Source: a virus
DNA length: 59,526 bases
Direction: 5' to 3' (one strand)
Virus record (IMG/VR): IMGVR_UViG_3300008108_000206
Coordinates: 1 to 59,526 of that record
Below, one piece after another: positions 6,779 to 13,070 of the stretch (the first letter of the stretch is position 1; each line of letters starts with the position of its first letter). A program made the position numbers and the translations under genes. The notes below the pieces were generated by a model, which saw nothing but the letters and a program-made list of their open reading frames with translations, made no database searches and was not told the DNA's origin.

Positions 6779-6957
6779 TAACCAAAGATGGATATGCTAC
6801 GGTCCCCTGGGGGGACCGTTTTGTTTTAATATACAATGGGTATCAATTGAGTGATCATAAAACATATGAGGATGCTGTTGATGCACTAAAGAAACATCGT
6901 AAACAAACGAAACAACCAAAGAGAAAAACCACATCGAAGGCTAAACTACCTATCTAA
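6775..6957 (+). CDS. Small basic hypothetical protein, 60 aa
   Basis: Starts in an ATGA overlap. Residues 1-40 (GYATVPWGDRFVLIYNGYQL, then SDHKTYEDAVDALKKH) look like a normal short domain, and the tail is strongly basic (KQTKQPKRKTTSKAKLPI), consistent with nucleic-acid binding. Oddly, codons 9-18 encode a strong terminator hairpin, so many transcripts may end inside this gene. Confidence 0.6.
   Translation: MITKDGYATVPWGDRFVLIYNGYQLSDHKTYEDAVDALKKHRKQTKQPKRKTTSKAKLPI
6799..6827 (+). terminator. Terminator hairpin inside a coding sequence
   Basis: A 9-bp perfect stem (ACGGTCCCC 6799-6807, GGGGACCGT 6811-6819) with a 3-nt loop TGG is followed by TTTGTTTT. It has all the features of a rho-independent terminator, but lies within the 60-codon frame at 6775-6957. 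Confidence 0.7.
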
Positions 6958-6958
6958 A

Positions 6959-6966
6959 AATAAATA
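6959..6966 (+). promoter_or_regulatory. T4-type late promoter octamer
   Basis: AATAAATA, 22 nt before ATG 6989. It fits the NATAAATA late consensus of T4-like cyanophages, recognised in T4 by the gp55 sigma factor with gp33 and gp45. Confidence 0.5.
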
Positions 6967-6988
6967 GTGTTACTAGACACACAATGCC

Positions 6989-8851
6989 ATGGCATCGACC
7001 TCTCTAAACGAATCATTATCATGTATTGCATTGGGTTACATTGCAAATGATAATGATCATACTTTAGAGGGGTTTCGTTCTTTGATTACAGAATCAAGTG
7101 CTGGATTGTGGAATCAAATTGTTGCTCGTTGTGAAATACCAGATAAATCCATTGGAACATATAGAAAAGAATATGCAGACATTGGTAATAATATGAATCC
7201 ATGGATATATACATCTTACATGACTGCTACCACAATTGAACAGACATTAAAATTGAAAGGCAAACTTAAAGATTATACATTCTCTAAAGTAGAAAGGAAT
7301 TTATCATTCAAATCATATTGGTTGAAGCAAAAAGCAACATCTGCTATTAAAAAGCATAGTAAAGAAGTATTAAAAAGTCCAGGTATACTAGCAACATTAA
7401 ACGCAGATAAGGTAAACATTGGCGATATTTTCATTATTCATAATAAATCAAAGAAATATAAGCAACTTCATAAACTAATTGATTCTACTGATGTCTCTTC
7501 TACAAAATTAAAGAAGAATATATTGAATAATAAAGATACATTGGATATGCCAACATATCGTAATTTAATGATTGAAGCGTGGAAAGAGGGGGAAATCTAT
7601 TCTGTATCATTAAAAGCATTGGATGTAAAAGCAGAATCAGTTCCAGTTAAAGTTCATAACCTACCTACATCATTAGCACAATCATTTAGTGAGACAGAGC
7701 AAGATAGATTTGCGGTTTTCCTTTCATATCTCGTCAGGGTTGCCCAAAGGAGTGGTAACACCTTCAGTGAATTTAAAAAGGCACTGGATGAATTTGTGGA
7801 CATCAAACCAGTATTATTCACTGCTGCTGATAGATTAAATGTCTATTTTGACTTTGTATATGATGCTGGATCACCAGAAGAACTGAGAAAGAAATATCAT
7901 ATATTCACTAACTTTGGCACTGGTAATGCTATCCACTTTGTGCCAGAGGGTTCTAAATCTGCTAGTGGTGAAGGTGGAATCACTATACAATACTTCTACA
8001 CACTTGTCAAACAATTTCCAGAAATCAAAACTTTTTTTACTGAACTATCTAACATTAGATTAGATATATTTCAAGCAGCATGTGACAAATATAATGTTGA
8101 TTCAACTAAGATATTTGAATCACTTGGTAATAGATCAATGAAGAGTGGTATATTTAATTCATCGTTCTACTTAGCAAAAGATTATGCTACTTTAATTGAT
8201 ACAATGCTTGGGGAAAAGAATATATTTCGAATAGGACAAGTTACACGAAGAGGTAATGATTATTATGCAAAGATAAATGATAAGACAGAGAAAATAGATG
8301 AAGATGGCAACATTGTAATGAATGCAAAAGGTAAACCAGTGATGATACATGTGGTTGATGAAAAGAAAATCTTAACTCCAACTAATCTATTAGTATTACA
8401 AGAGTTCTTTGATAACTATACTGCATATCTATCAAAAACTCGTGGATCAATGGGTAGATTTCTTGGTATATCTGAAAAGGGTAAAACTGATATGAGAAAG
8501 AAATATCAATCCATTGCCAATAAGATTGAAAATCTCTCAAAGAAAGCAAATAAAGCATCTAATCCAACACAAACAAAGAATCAGATCATTCGTGAAGTAT
8601 TGAATGATGTTAAATACTCTCAACCAACATATAAAAAATCATTTGCTCTTTTAACCAATGCTGAGTTTGGTTATCTATTTGCAAAATACCAAAATCATAT
8701 TGAAGAGATACTAAAGAAGCAAATCTTACTATCATTCTATTCTGCTGCAAGCGGCAGAGGATATATTATATTTGATGGCAAGAGATTCTCCGCAGATGAT
8801 TATTATGAAAAGAATGTATCGCCACCACCTTTCCTTAAGGTAGGCAAGTAG
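6989..8851 (+). CDS. Large hypothetical protein, 620 aa, probably late
   Basis: This is by far the largest gene before 17.9 kb. It starts MASTSLNESLSCIALGYIAN and shows no signal peptide, membrane helix or motif I recognise. It is Lys- and Asn-rich, mostly soluble helix with some beta stretches. Visible segments include ESSAGLWNQIVARCEI, VNIGDIFIIHNKSKKYK and, near the end, SFYSAASGRGYIIFDGKRFS. Its AT-rich codon use (AAA, ATA, TTA) is like the structural genes after 17.9 kb, and it has a late-type octamer 22 nt upstream. From this I infer a late product, perhaps a virion or injected protein. The downstream gene has its own promoter and a terminator follows, so it is a single-gene unit. Confidence 0.85.
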   Translation: MASTSLNESLSCIALGYIANDNDHTLEGFRSLITESSAGLWNQIVARCEIPDKSIGTYRKEYADIGNNMNPWIYTSYMTATTIEQTLKLKGKLKDYTFSKVERNLSFKSYWLKQKATSAIKKHSKEVLKSPGILATLNADKVNIGDIFIIHNKSKKYKQLHKLIDSTDVSSTKLKKNILNNKDTLDMPTYRNLMIEAWKEGEIYSVSLKALDVKAESVPVKVHNLPTSLAQSFSETEQDRFAVFLSYLVRVAQRSGNTFSEFKKALDEFVDIKPVLFTAADRLNVYFDFVYDAGSPEELRKKYHIFTNFGTGNAIHFVPEGSKSASGEGGITIQYFYTLVKQFPEIKTFFTELSNIRLDIFQAACDKYNVDSTKIFESLGNRSMKSGIFNSSFYLAKDYATLIDTMLGEKNIFRIGQVTRRGNDYYAKINDKTEKIDEDGNIVMNAKGKPVMIHVVDEKKILTPTNLLVLQEFFDNYTAYLSKTRGSMGRFLGISEKGKTDMRKKYQSIANKIENLSKKANKASNPTQTKNQIIREVLNDVKYSQPTYKKSFALLTNAEFGYLFAKYQNHIEEILKKQILLSFYSAASGRGYIIFDGKRFSADDYYEKNVSPPPFLKVGK

Positions 8852-8904
8852 ACACTGCTACCAGCGGCACAGGGGGTTGACACCCCCTTTTTTTGTGCTA
8901 TGAT
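8848..8904 (+). promoter_or_regulatory. Palindrome-type promoter, copy 3, with strong -35/-10
   Basis: A degenerate 24-nt element at 8848-8871 (left GTAGACACT, right AGCGGCACA) is followed by TTGACA at 8877-8882, a 16-nt spacer and TATGAT at 8899-8904 with TGC before it. The gap from palindrome to -10 is 27 nt. The next ATG is 29 nt after the -10. The -35 box is also part of the terminator loop and stem. The element overlaps the stop of the 620-aa gene. Confidence 0.7.
8872..8894 (+). terminator. Rho-independent terminator overlapping a -35 box
   Basis: GGGGGT (8872-8877) pairs with ACCCCC (8882-8887) around the loop TGAC and is followed by a T run to 8894. It ends the 620-aa gene's transcript, and the same bases carry TTGACA for the next promoter. 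Confidence 0.75.
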
Positions 8905-8933
8905 ATGGGGGTAGTCAAGGGAGAGACCCTTCT

Positions 8934-9134
8934 ATGACCAAACCAGTTTTCGTAAAAAAGAAGCCTTTTCCGCAAGGCTCCGCAATGCCATACCTTGTGC
9001 GTGGTATTGTAAACTCAAATCGTGTCGAATTGATCGACCGTCGTACCAGTTTCCGCATCGGCATCTATCCTAATGAGGAATGTGCGTATGAAGCACGTCG
9101 TTTTCAACTGATGAGGGAAGGTTATGAAGTGTGA
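8934..9134 (+). CDS. Small basic hypothetical protein, 66 aa
   Basis: First gene after promoter copy 3, with a GGGAGAGA leader. The protein (MTKPVFVKKKPFPQGSAMPY, LVRGIVNSNRVELIDRRTSF) is basic with a beta-rich centre and ends in a helix. It could bind nucleic acid. It overlaps the next gene by 11 nt. Confidence 0.7.
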   Translation: MTKPVFVKKKPFPQGSAMPYLVRGIVNSNRVELIDRRTSFRIGIYPNEECAYEARRFQLMREGYEV

Positions 9135-9267
9135 AGTGCAGCTCTATGTCTCTGGTACAGTATTTTATGAGACTGTGATTGCCAGAGATTATAAAGAAGC
9201 AAAAGAGGTTGCTCTTGCTCGTAATCCTAATGCTAAAGTAATTGCTGTCACTGCTAAATTTCAATGA
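9124..9267 (+). CDS. Conserved-type small protein, 47 aa
   Basis: The sequence runs KCEVQLYVSGTVFYETVIAR, then DYKEAKEVALARNPNAKVIA. This beta-beta-alpha-beta layout with EAKxVALARNPNA is one I know from cyanophage small proteins of unknown function. ATGA overlap with the next gene. Confidence 0.7.
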   Translation: MKCEVQLYVSGTVFYETVIARDYKEAKEVALARNPNAKVIAVTAKFQ

Positions 9268-9428
9268 ATCTATCACCACAAGAAATTACTTACCTTATGA
9301 CTGCTATGCAGAATGTAAGTACAAAACTTGAAGCAATGTTTCAACAACAATGTCAATGTGATTCGAGGCAACTCTATGCTAAACTATATGATGCTTGGGA
9401 AACTCTGGTATTCGATCATGCAAACTGA
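9264..9428 (+). CDS. Small hypothetical protein, 54 aa
   Basis: ATGA start overlap. Helical and Gln-rich (MQNVSTKLEAMFQQQCQCDS), ending in an aromatic segment LYDAWETLVFDHAN. The last 11 nt overlap the next gene. No family recognised. Confidence 0.6.
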   Translation: MNLSPQEITYLMTAMQNVSTKLEAMFQQQCQCDSRQLYAKLYDAWETLVFDHAN

Positions 9429-9540
9429 ATCTACACCACAAGAAGAACTACCCATTGATGATCTATTCATGATGGCATTAGAAGAAAAAGCTGCAGAGCT
9501 TGAAATTACTGTGGATTATTACATGGCTGAATTCATGTAA
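9418..9540 (+). CDS. Very small acidic protein, 40 aa
   Basis: ATG 9418 lies within the end of the previous gene. The product (MQTESTPQEELPIDDLFMMA, then a helix ending YYMAEFM) is acidic and amphipathic. The tight overlap is the main support for it. Small acidic phage proteins often act as inhibitors, but nothing here proves that. Confidence 0.5.
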   Translation: MQTESTPQEELPIDDLFMMALEEKAAELEITVDYYMAEFM

Positions 9541-9571
9541 TCTAAATACTAGTTGTCCCTACTATTCTCAC

Positions 9572-9724
9572 ATGGCAGCGAACATTGATCAAGCAAATGC
9601 TCTTATTGGTGAATTAAAAGAAACCATAAAGCAATTGCAACAAAAGAATACTGAACTCCAAGAACAAATCACTATGCTAACTGATGAATTAGATCACAAC
9701 CACGATAAATTCTATGATGTCTGA
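9572..9724 (+). CDS. Coiled-coil small protein, 50 aa
   Basis: ATG 9572 begins MAANIDQANALIGELKETIK, and almost all of the chain is a leucine-rich heptad helix (QQKNTELQEQITMLTDELDH). The frame is open upstream to 9500, but that would overlap the previous gene. It resembles the coiled-coil protein at 4458-4658 in type only. Confidence 0.65.
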   Translation: MAANIDQANALIGELKETIKQLQQKNTELQEQITMLTDELDHNHDKFYDV

Positions 9725-9977
9725 TTTAATTGTTGATCTCGATAATCATCTAAAACATGGTCATGTCTATCTGGTTGAACTAGAAACTGAATGGCAAGAT
9801 CATCCAGATGAAGCACCAGGCAGTATTACTGTTGATGTTTATGTAATTGCTTCTAATTGGCATTTAGCACAACACATTGCTGCCTCTATGTACCCTGACG
9901 CCATTAATCTTTATACTCATGAAGATCCAATCACCGAATACGCATATGCTGCCCGAAGGAACAGAGGTATATTATAA
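9714..9977 (+). CDS. Conserved-type hypothetical protein, 87 aa
   Basis: The double ATG at 9714 overlaps the previous gene; 9717 is also possible. The core (VYLVELETEWQDHPDEAPGS, then ITVDVYVIASNWHLAQHIAA) follows a pattern seen in cyanophage small proteins: beta strands, then LAQHIA, then a terminal HEDPI. Unknown function. The last 32 nt overlap the next gene. Confidence 0.7.
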   Translation: MMSDLIVDLDNHLKHGHVYLVELETEWQDHPDEAPGSITVDVYVIASNWHLAQHIAASMYPDAINLYTHEDPITEYAYAARRNRGIL

Positions 9978-10137
9978 TGGTATGTATGGTGTAGTTCGCT
10001 TTACCTGCGAACAATACATGACTGTATGTGTTCGCAAATTTCCTGATGATCCACGTAGAGATGTGTGTATCCTCGTGTATCCTACTCAAACTGATCTAAT
10101 TGAACTTGTAAACGGTAACCATTCCCACGAACGATGA
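9946..10137 (+). CDS. Conserved-type small protein, 63 aa
   Basis: ATG 9946 gives MLPEGTEVYYNGMYGVVRFT; the frame is open upstream, but this start fits the typical LPxGTxVYYNGMxG N-terminus of related cyanophage proteins. It is a beta-rich fold similar in feel to small SH3-like barrels, which is inference. ATGA overlap with the next gene. Confidence 0.65.
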   Translation: MLPEGTEVYYNGMYGVVRFTCEQYMTVCVRKFPDDPRRDVCILVYPTQTDLIELVNGNHSHER

Positions 10138-10337
10138 CTTATTTTTCTGATTTTGAATCAACTGAATACTATTATAATGATGAACAACTGAGGAAATCTA
10201 TCCTGCAACAAGCAGATGATATGTACCTTGAACCCAGTTTGGAAACTGTCCCAGATGACCTCTTCGATGAGCTTGATCTACCCTATTATATTGAAGCTCA
10301 TAACAACTCTTGGCTTACAGCAGAATCTATCGCATGA
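10134..10337 (+). CDS. Small acidic hypothetical protein, 67 aa
   Basis: ATGA overlaps at both ends. Very acidic and Tyr-rich (FSDFESTEYYYNDEQLRKSI; DDLFDELDLPYYIEAHNNSW). No family recognised. Strong negative charge may mimic DNA, but that is speculation. Confidence 0.65.
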   Translation: MTYFSDFESTEYYYNDEQLRKSILQQADDMYLEPSLETVPDDLFDELDLPYYIEAHNNSWLTAESIA

Positions 10338-10495
10338 AAGCACTCCACGATCTTACAATTAAATTAGATACAACTCTACAGCACACTACTGAATCAATTA
10401 AAGATCGTGGATACGAATACTCCTATGGCTATCTACAAGCACAACTGCAAGAGACCAACGCTATCCTGAAAGCACTCTTGACACTTTCCAAATAA
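10334..10495 (+). CDS. Small helical protein, 53 aa
   Basis: ATG 10334 is in the ATGA overlap and is preferred over the in-frame ATG at 10310. The chain is one or two amphipathic helices (LHDLTIKLDTTLQHTTESIK; YLQAQLQETNAILKALLTL). Function unknown. Confidence 0.6.
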   Translation: MKALHDLTIKLDTTLQHTTESIKDRGYEYSYGYLQAQLQETNAILKALLTLSK

Positions 10496-10531
10496 TCTGC
10501 TAAACTCTTACTACATCATTGGAGATTCAAC

Positions 10532-10762
10532 ATGAACACCGAACTTATGTACGTTGTCATTGACAACACTGCTATCGCTATCGATTTCACTGGTACTCCC
10601 GTTCAGTGTCAACTCATTCATCAAGATGACATTGAATACGTTGATTGGGATTCTGCTGACCCTATTGACTGGTTGGACCTTACCCCAGATCAATATCAAG
10701 TCTACAAACAAACTGTAGATTTCCTCCATCAGTTCACCCAACAACCAATGTACATCAAATGA
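10532..10762 (+). CDS. Acidic hypothetical protein, 76 aa
   Basis: GGAG is correctly spaced before ATG 10532. Beta-rich N-terminus (LMYVVIDNTAIAIDFTGTP) and acidic centre (DDIEYVDWDSADPIDWLDLT). ATGA overlap with the next gene. Confidence 0.65.
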   Translation: MNTELMYVVIDNTAIAIDFTGTPVQCQLIHQDDIEYVDWDSADPIDWLDLTPDQYQVYKQTVDFLHQFTQQPMYIK

Positions 10763-10998
10763 CTAAACTCTCCAAAGTTGTAGTAACTCACGCTAAACAA
10801 CTCCTTACCATAACAGAAGATCTTAAAGTAATCCCTAAACAAAATATTACACCAAGAGAATATCAACTCTTCTGGACTTATCATGGTAAGTTCCCACAAG
10901 AATTTACTCAAGCTATTATTGATTCCCTCCCTCCAGATTATGATTTCGTTTCCTATAACCATCTCACTAATACACTGGAGGTCCACCCTCATGTCTAA
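10759..10998 (+). CDS. Hypothetical protein, 79 aa
   Basis: ATGA start overlap. Sequence segments KVVVTHAKQLLTITEDLKVI and YQLFWTYHGKFPQEFTQAII suggest a small globular alpha/beta protein. It ends 8 nt into the next gene. Not recognised. Confidence 0.65.
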   Translation: MTKLSKVVVTHAKQLLTITEDLKVIPKQNITPREYQLFWTYHGKFPQEFTQAIIDSLPPDYDFVSYNHLTNTLEVHPHV

Positions 10999-11215
10999 TA
11001 AAAGAAAAACTAAAGAAGAAAAAGAATTTGAATCTGTATCTAAACAATCAGATAACATACTAGAATACATGCAAGATAGATTCCATACTCTCATGCAAGA
11101 AGATCGTATGGATGATGCTATCGCTATTGGTGATGAATTCATTGAATGGATGAAAGGTGATGATGATGAAATCTACCTATACTACAATGAACATGAACTA
11201 AAAGAACTACTATAA
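10991..11215 (+). CDS. Charged helical protein, 74 aa
   Basis: ATG 10991 follows GGAGG at 10978 and gives a strongly charged N-terminus (MSNKRKTKEEKEFESVSKQS) and an acidic helical tail. It is the last gene of the closely packed run, just before the DnaA-box cluster. Function unknown. Confidence 0.65.
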   Translation: MSNKRKTKEEKEFESVSKQSDNILEYMQDRFHTLMQEDRMDDAIAIGDEFIEWMKGDDDEIYLYYNEHELKELL

Positions 11216-11220
11216 TCATA

Positions 11221-11266
11221 GTTTTCCACAGGATACGGAACAATTGTGGAAAAACCTGTGGAAAAC
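11221..11266. other. Candidate replication origin: three DnaA boxes in an inverted repeat
   Basis: TTTTCCACA occurs on the + strand at 11222-11230 and on the - strand at 11245-11253 and 11257-11265, the last two 12 bp apart. GTTTTCCACAGG (11221-11232) and CCTGTGGAAAAC (11255-11266) are a perfect 12-bp inverted repeat. TTTTCCACA is the DnaA box form used by cyanobacteria. An AT-rich tract follows directly. An origin or a DnaA-titrating site are the two readings. Confidence 0.5.
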
Positions 11267-11429
11267 TCTTATATTAATAAATGTTTAAAAAAATATACTT
11301 GTGTTTTGTATTCAACACATTATACTATGAGTAAATTACCTTTATTTCGAGTTTGACAGTGGAAATGTTCTGAAATGTACGGAGGTGTTGTTGTCTTAGC
11401 ACGCCTGCTACCGAATTGTCAAGTCATTA

Positions 11430-11544
11430 TGTGCCAGTCCTCAAAGTGTCACAGAGCCCCTTGACAACACACTGTCAACCTCTCTTGTGCCAGTTTTATC
11501 AGTGTCACAGTGGGCTTGACAACCTCCAAGATCTCGGATATACT
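11430..11544 (+). promoter_or_regulatory. Palindrome-type promoter, copy 4, with a second upstream palindrome
   Basis: 24-nt palindromes at 11430-11453 and 11486-11509 share TGTGCCAGT left arms and AGTGTCACA right arms, with starts 56 nt apart. The downstream one is followed by TTGACA (11516-11521), a 17-nt spacer and TATACT (11539-11544), the best -35/-10 pair in the window; the gap from palindrome to -10 is 29 nt. A TTGACA with a facing TGTCAA also follows the first palindrome. The first long gene downstream is at 11690. Confidence 0.7.
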
Positions 11545-11689
11545 GTGTGTATGGAAATGAGGGAATTCCCAAATTTCCAAAAACTCAAAAAAAGCAAAAA
11601 ACGAGAAAATCAAAAAAGTCAAATTTTAAGATTTTTAAGTTTTTGAGTTTTTTGAGAAATGTAAATCTTAACCTTTAACCATTAACCTA

Positions 11690-11926
11690 ATGACTAACAT
11701 CACAAACATTGATTCTTCTGCTATTGACAATATCACTGTTAATGAAGGTATTGTAAGTATTACCTATAAGAGCAGTGGTAAAGAGTATAACTATGCTCTT
11801 AATGGTATTACTGTAGAGGATTTTGTAAATACTCTGCAGAATGTCATTGAAACCAACCAAAGTGTTGGTCGTTTTGTGAACAAAGCGATCCGAGAGGATC
11901 AAACTCTGCAAATTATGGCAGTTTGA
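11690..11926 (+). CDS. KTSC-like domain protein, 78 aa
   Basis: The layout SSAIDNITV, then VSITYKSSGKEYNYAL, then a helix, then SVGRFVNKAIREDQTLQIM follows the KTSC family pattern: SS-x-I start, a FxSG-x-Y-x-Y hairpin, a helix and an SxGxxVNxxIR end. KTSC domains are short, found in bacteria and phages, and have no firm function. The gene at 16005-16277 is a diverged paralogue. It is preceded by a 145-nt AT-rich leader from promoter copy 4. Confidence 0.7.
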   Translation: MTNITNIDSSAIDNITVNEGIVSITYKSSGKEYNYALNGITVEDFVNTLQNVIETNQSVGRFVNKAIREDQTLQIMAV

Positions 11927-11975
11927 ACCTAAATATTACAAAAAAGTAACAAAAAGGAATCGAAACTGATTAAAA

Positions 11976-12140
11976 ATGGCAAAGAGCACTCGTAAGTATA
12001 CAGAATCTTTCAAAGATCTGAACCTTGAGGATGATTATGAGGACTTCGGATATGAAGTTCAGAATCAGAAACGTTATTCCACAAGGAACAAACGTCAATC
12101 CAAATTCAAGGACTACGATGAACACGTTGACTGGGATTGA
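11976..12140 (+). CDS. Small charged protein, 54 aa
   Basis: AAAAGGAATCG precedes ATG 11976 as a plausible ribosome site. The protein has an acidic centre (LNLEDDYEDFGYEVQNQ) and a basic part (KRYSTRNKRQSKFKDYDE). It probably has little fixed structure. A terminator follows 10 nt after the stop. Confidence 0.65.
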   Translation: MAKSTRKYTESFKDLNLEDDYEDFGYEVQNQKRYSTRNKRQSKFKDYDEHVDWD

Positions 12141-12149
12141 ATAATATTT

Positions 12150-12173
12150 GGGAGCAGAGATGCTCCCTTTTTT
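12150..12173 (+). terminator. Rho-independent terminator
   Basis: GGGAGCA (12150-12156) pairs with TGCTCCC (12161-12167) around GAGA and is followed by six T. It ends the transcription unit from promoter copy 4. Confidence 0.85.
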
Positions 12174-12218
12174 ATTCACTTTCCATTGTATATTAAATGC
12201 TGTCTGGTGGGATGACAC

Positions 12219-12277
12219 CTGGACAGTTCCAGAGGTGGCACAGAGGGGCTTGTAGGGGGCTCTGGTGGCTGTATTGT
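12219..12277 (+). promoter_or_regulatory. Palindrome-type promoter, copy 5
   Basis: The 24-nt element at 12219-12242 (left CTGGACAGT, right AGGTGGCACA) is close to copy 2. TATTGT follows after 29 nt (12272-12277); a weak -35 TTGTAG has a 16-nt spacer. The 15-mer GAGTCGTCAGGGATC at 12282-12296 starts 5 nt after the -10, exactly as in copy 1. The ATG is 29 nt after the -10. Confidence 0.6.
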
Positions 12278-12306
12278 AAGGGAGTCGTCAGGGATCAAAC
12301 CCCTCA

Positions 12307-12480
12307 ATGGACAACTACTTCAACACCAGCATCATTGCCCGCCACGAGCATCGTATTGAGCTGATGAATGGCATGGCTGAGTTTGCCAATTTTATGATGT
12401 CTCTCACCTGCATACTGTCAGAATCTGACAAGGTGTGGTATGATGAGATGAAGAAATCCAACATTTGTTACGACGTATGA
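12307..12480 (+). CDS. Small helical protein, 57 aa
   Basis: First gene after promoter copy 5. Met-rich helices (RIELMNGMAEFANFMMSLTC) and a charged end (DKVWYDEMKKSNICYDV). ATGA overlap with the next gene. Not recognised. Confidence 0.65.
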   Translation: MDNYFNTSIIARHEHRIELMNGMAEFANFMMSLTCILSESDKVWYDEMKKSNICYDV

Positions 12481-12605
12481 CAGTTGACACTTTAGGCTTT
12501 GGTGGTGACGCCATCACCATGGTAGGCTTTGTGGGGGTGGTTGCCACCCTCTTTATCCTCGTTACAATCTTTCGATCCTACAACAATTCACCACTTCGGA
12601 AATGA
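12477..12605 (+). CDS. Tiny single-pass membrane protein, 42 aa
   Basis: ATGA overlaps at both ends. The chain is mostly one transmembrane helix (MVGFVGVVATLFILVTIF) with a short polar N-terminus and a basic end (RSYNNSPLRK), so the C-terminus should be cytoplasmic. Size and topology match other tiny phage membrane proteins. Function unknown. Confidence 0.6.
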   Translation: MTVDTLGFGGDAITMVGFVGVVATLFILVTIFRSYNNSPLRK

Positions 12606-12775
12606 ATCGCAAAGAACTTCAAGATGCTATGGTTCAGCAAATGCTGGATGACATGGATCTCAAGACAATGACCTGCCTTTGTTATGATTATCTGATGGAG
12701 GGTTATGATAAGTACAGTGACAACGAACTTAGGAATGAGGTAATTGAGTATTATCCTGAATTGTTGGATAATTGA
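12602..12775 (+). CDS. Conserved-type acidic protein, 57 aa
   Basis: ATGA start overlap. NRKELQDAMVQQMLDDMDLK, then a helix and YSDNELRNEVIEYYPELL. I know cyanophage small proteins with the same DDMDLKT and tail pattern (helix, YTDDEL, PELL end); function unknown. Confidence 0.7.
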   Translation: MNRKELQDAMVQQMLDDMDLKTMTCLCYDYLMEGYDKYSDNELRNEVIEYYPELLDN

Positions 12776-12794
12776 AAAACTGAAAAAGTAAGAA

Positions 12795-12875
12795 ATCTCA
12801 AAAAGTCAAATTTTTAAAAAACTTAATTATTTGACTTTTTGAGATAATTAGAATAGTTAATTTTTAAAAATTAAC
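12795..12875. repeat. 17-bp perfect inverted repeat plus 20-bp perfect palindrome
   Basis: ATCTCAAAAAGTCAAAT (12795-12811) and ATTTGACTTTTTGAGAT (12829-12845) are perfect complements with a 17-nt spacer. Next, GTTAATTTTTAAAAATTAAC (12856-12875) is its own reverse complement. The block ends in repeated ATTAACC heptamers just before ATG 12904. A weaker version of this arrangement precedes the gene at 11690. Confidence 0.8.
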
Positions 12876-12903
12876 ATTTAACCATTAACCATTAACATTC
12901 TTT

Positions 12904-13029
12904 ATGGAAGAGAATCAATTCATTGATTATTACAATCAAGAACTACTATACTATAAAGAATACAATCAAGAATATGAATATGATGACTATAGTATAGGAG
13001 AGAGTATAGAATATACTACAGCAGAGTAG
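12904..13029 (+). CDS. Tiny Tyr/Glu-rich protein, 41 aa
   Basis: ATG 12904 after the AT-rich leader. The product is almost only Glu, Tyr, Asp, Asn, Gln and Ile (NQFIDYYNQELLYYKEYNQE), low in complexity and very acidic. It may be real, because the gap and leader fit, but the composition leaves doubt. Confidence 0.45.
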   Translation: MEENQFIDYYNQELLYYKEYNQEYEYDDYSIGESIEYTTAE

Positions 13030-13070
13030 TATATTACAACAAACCACTGTTCTTTATTCAATTTGAGCCA

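Larger units (their letters stand above)
11216..11689. other. 474-nt non-coding region: DnaA boxes, tandem palindromes, promoter, AT-rich leader
   Basis: No convincing gene. In order: three DnaA-type boxes in an inverted repeat (11221-11266); an AT-rich stretch (about 11268-11336) that could unwind; two tandem 24-nt palindromes (11430-11453, 11486-11509); a strong promoter (11516-11544); and an AT-rich leader with the palindrome GGGAATTCCC (11561-11570) and an imperfect inverted repeat (11578-11591 with 11640-11654). The leader ends in TTTAACCATTAACC just before the gene at 11690. Confidence 0.7.

Noticed and set aside
11551-11646. A 31-codon frame (MEMREFPNFQKLKKSKKREN...) just after the promoter at 11516-11544
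   Set aside because: It consists mostly of the A-rich inverted repeat translated into Lys and Gln, has no ribosome site, and is more simply part of the leader RNA. A leader peptide cannot be excluded.
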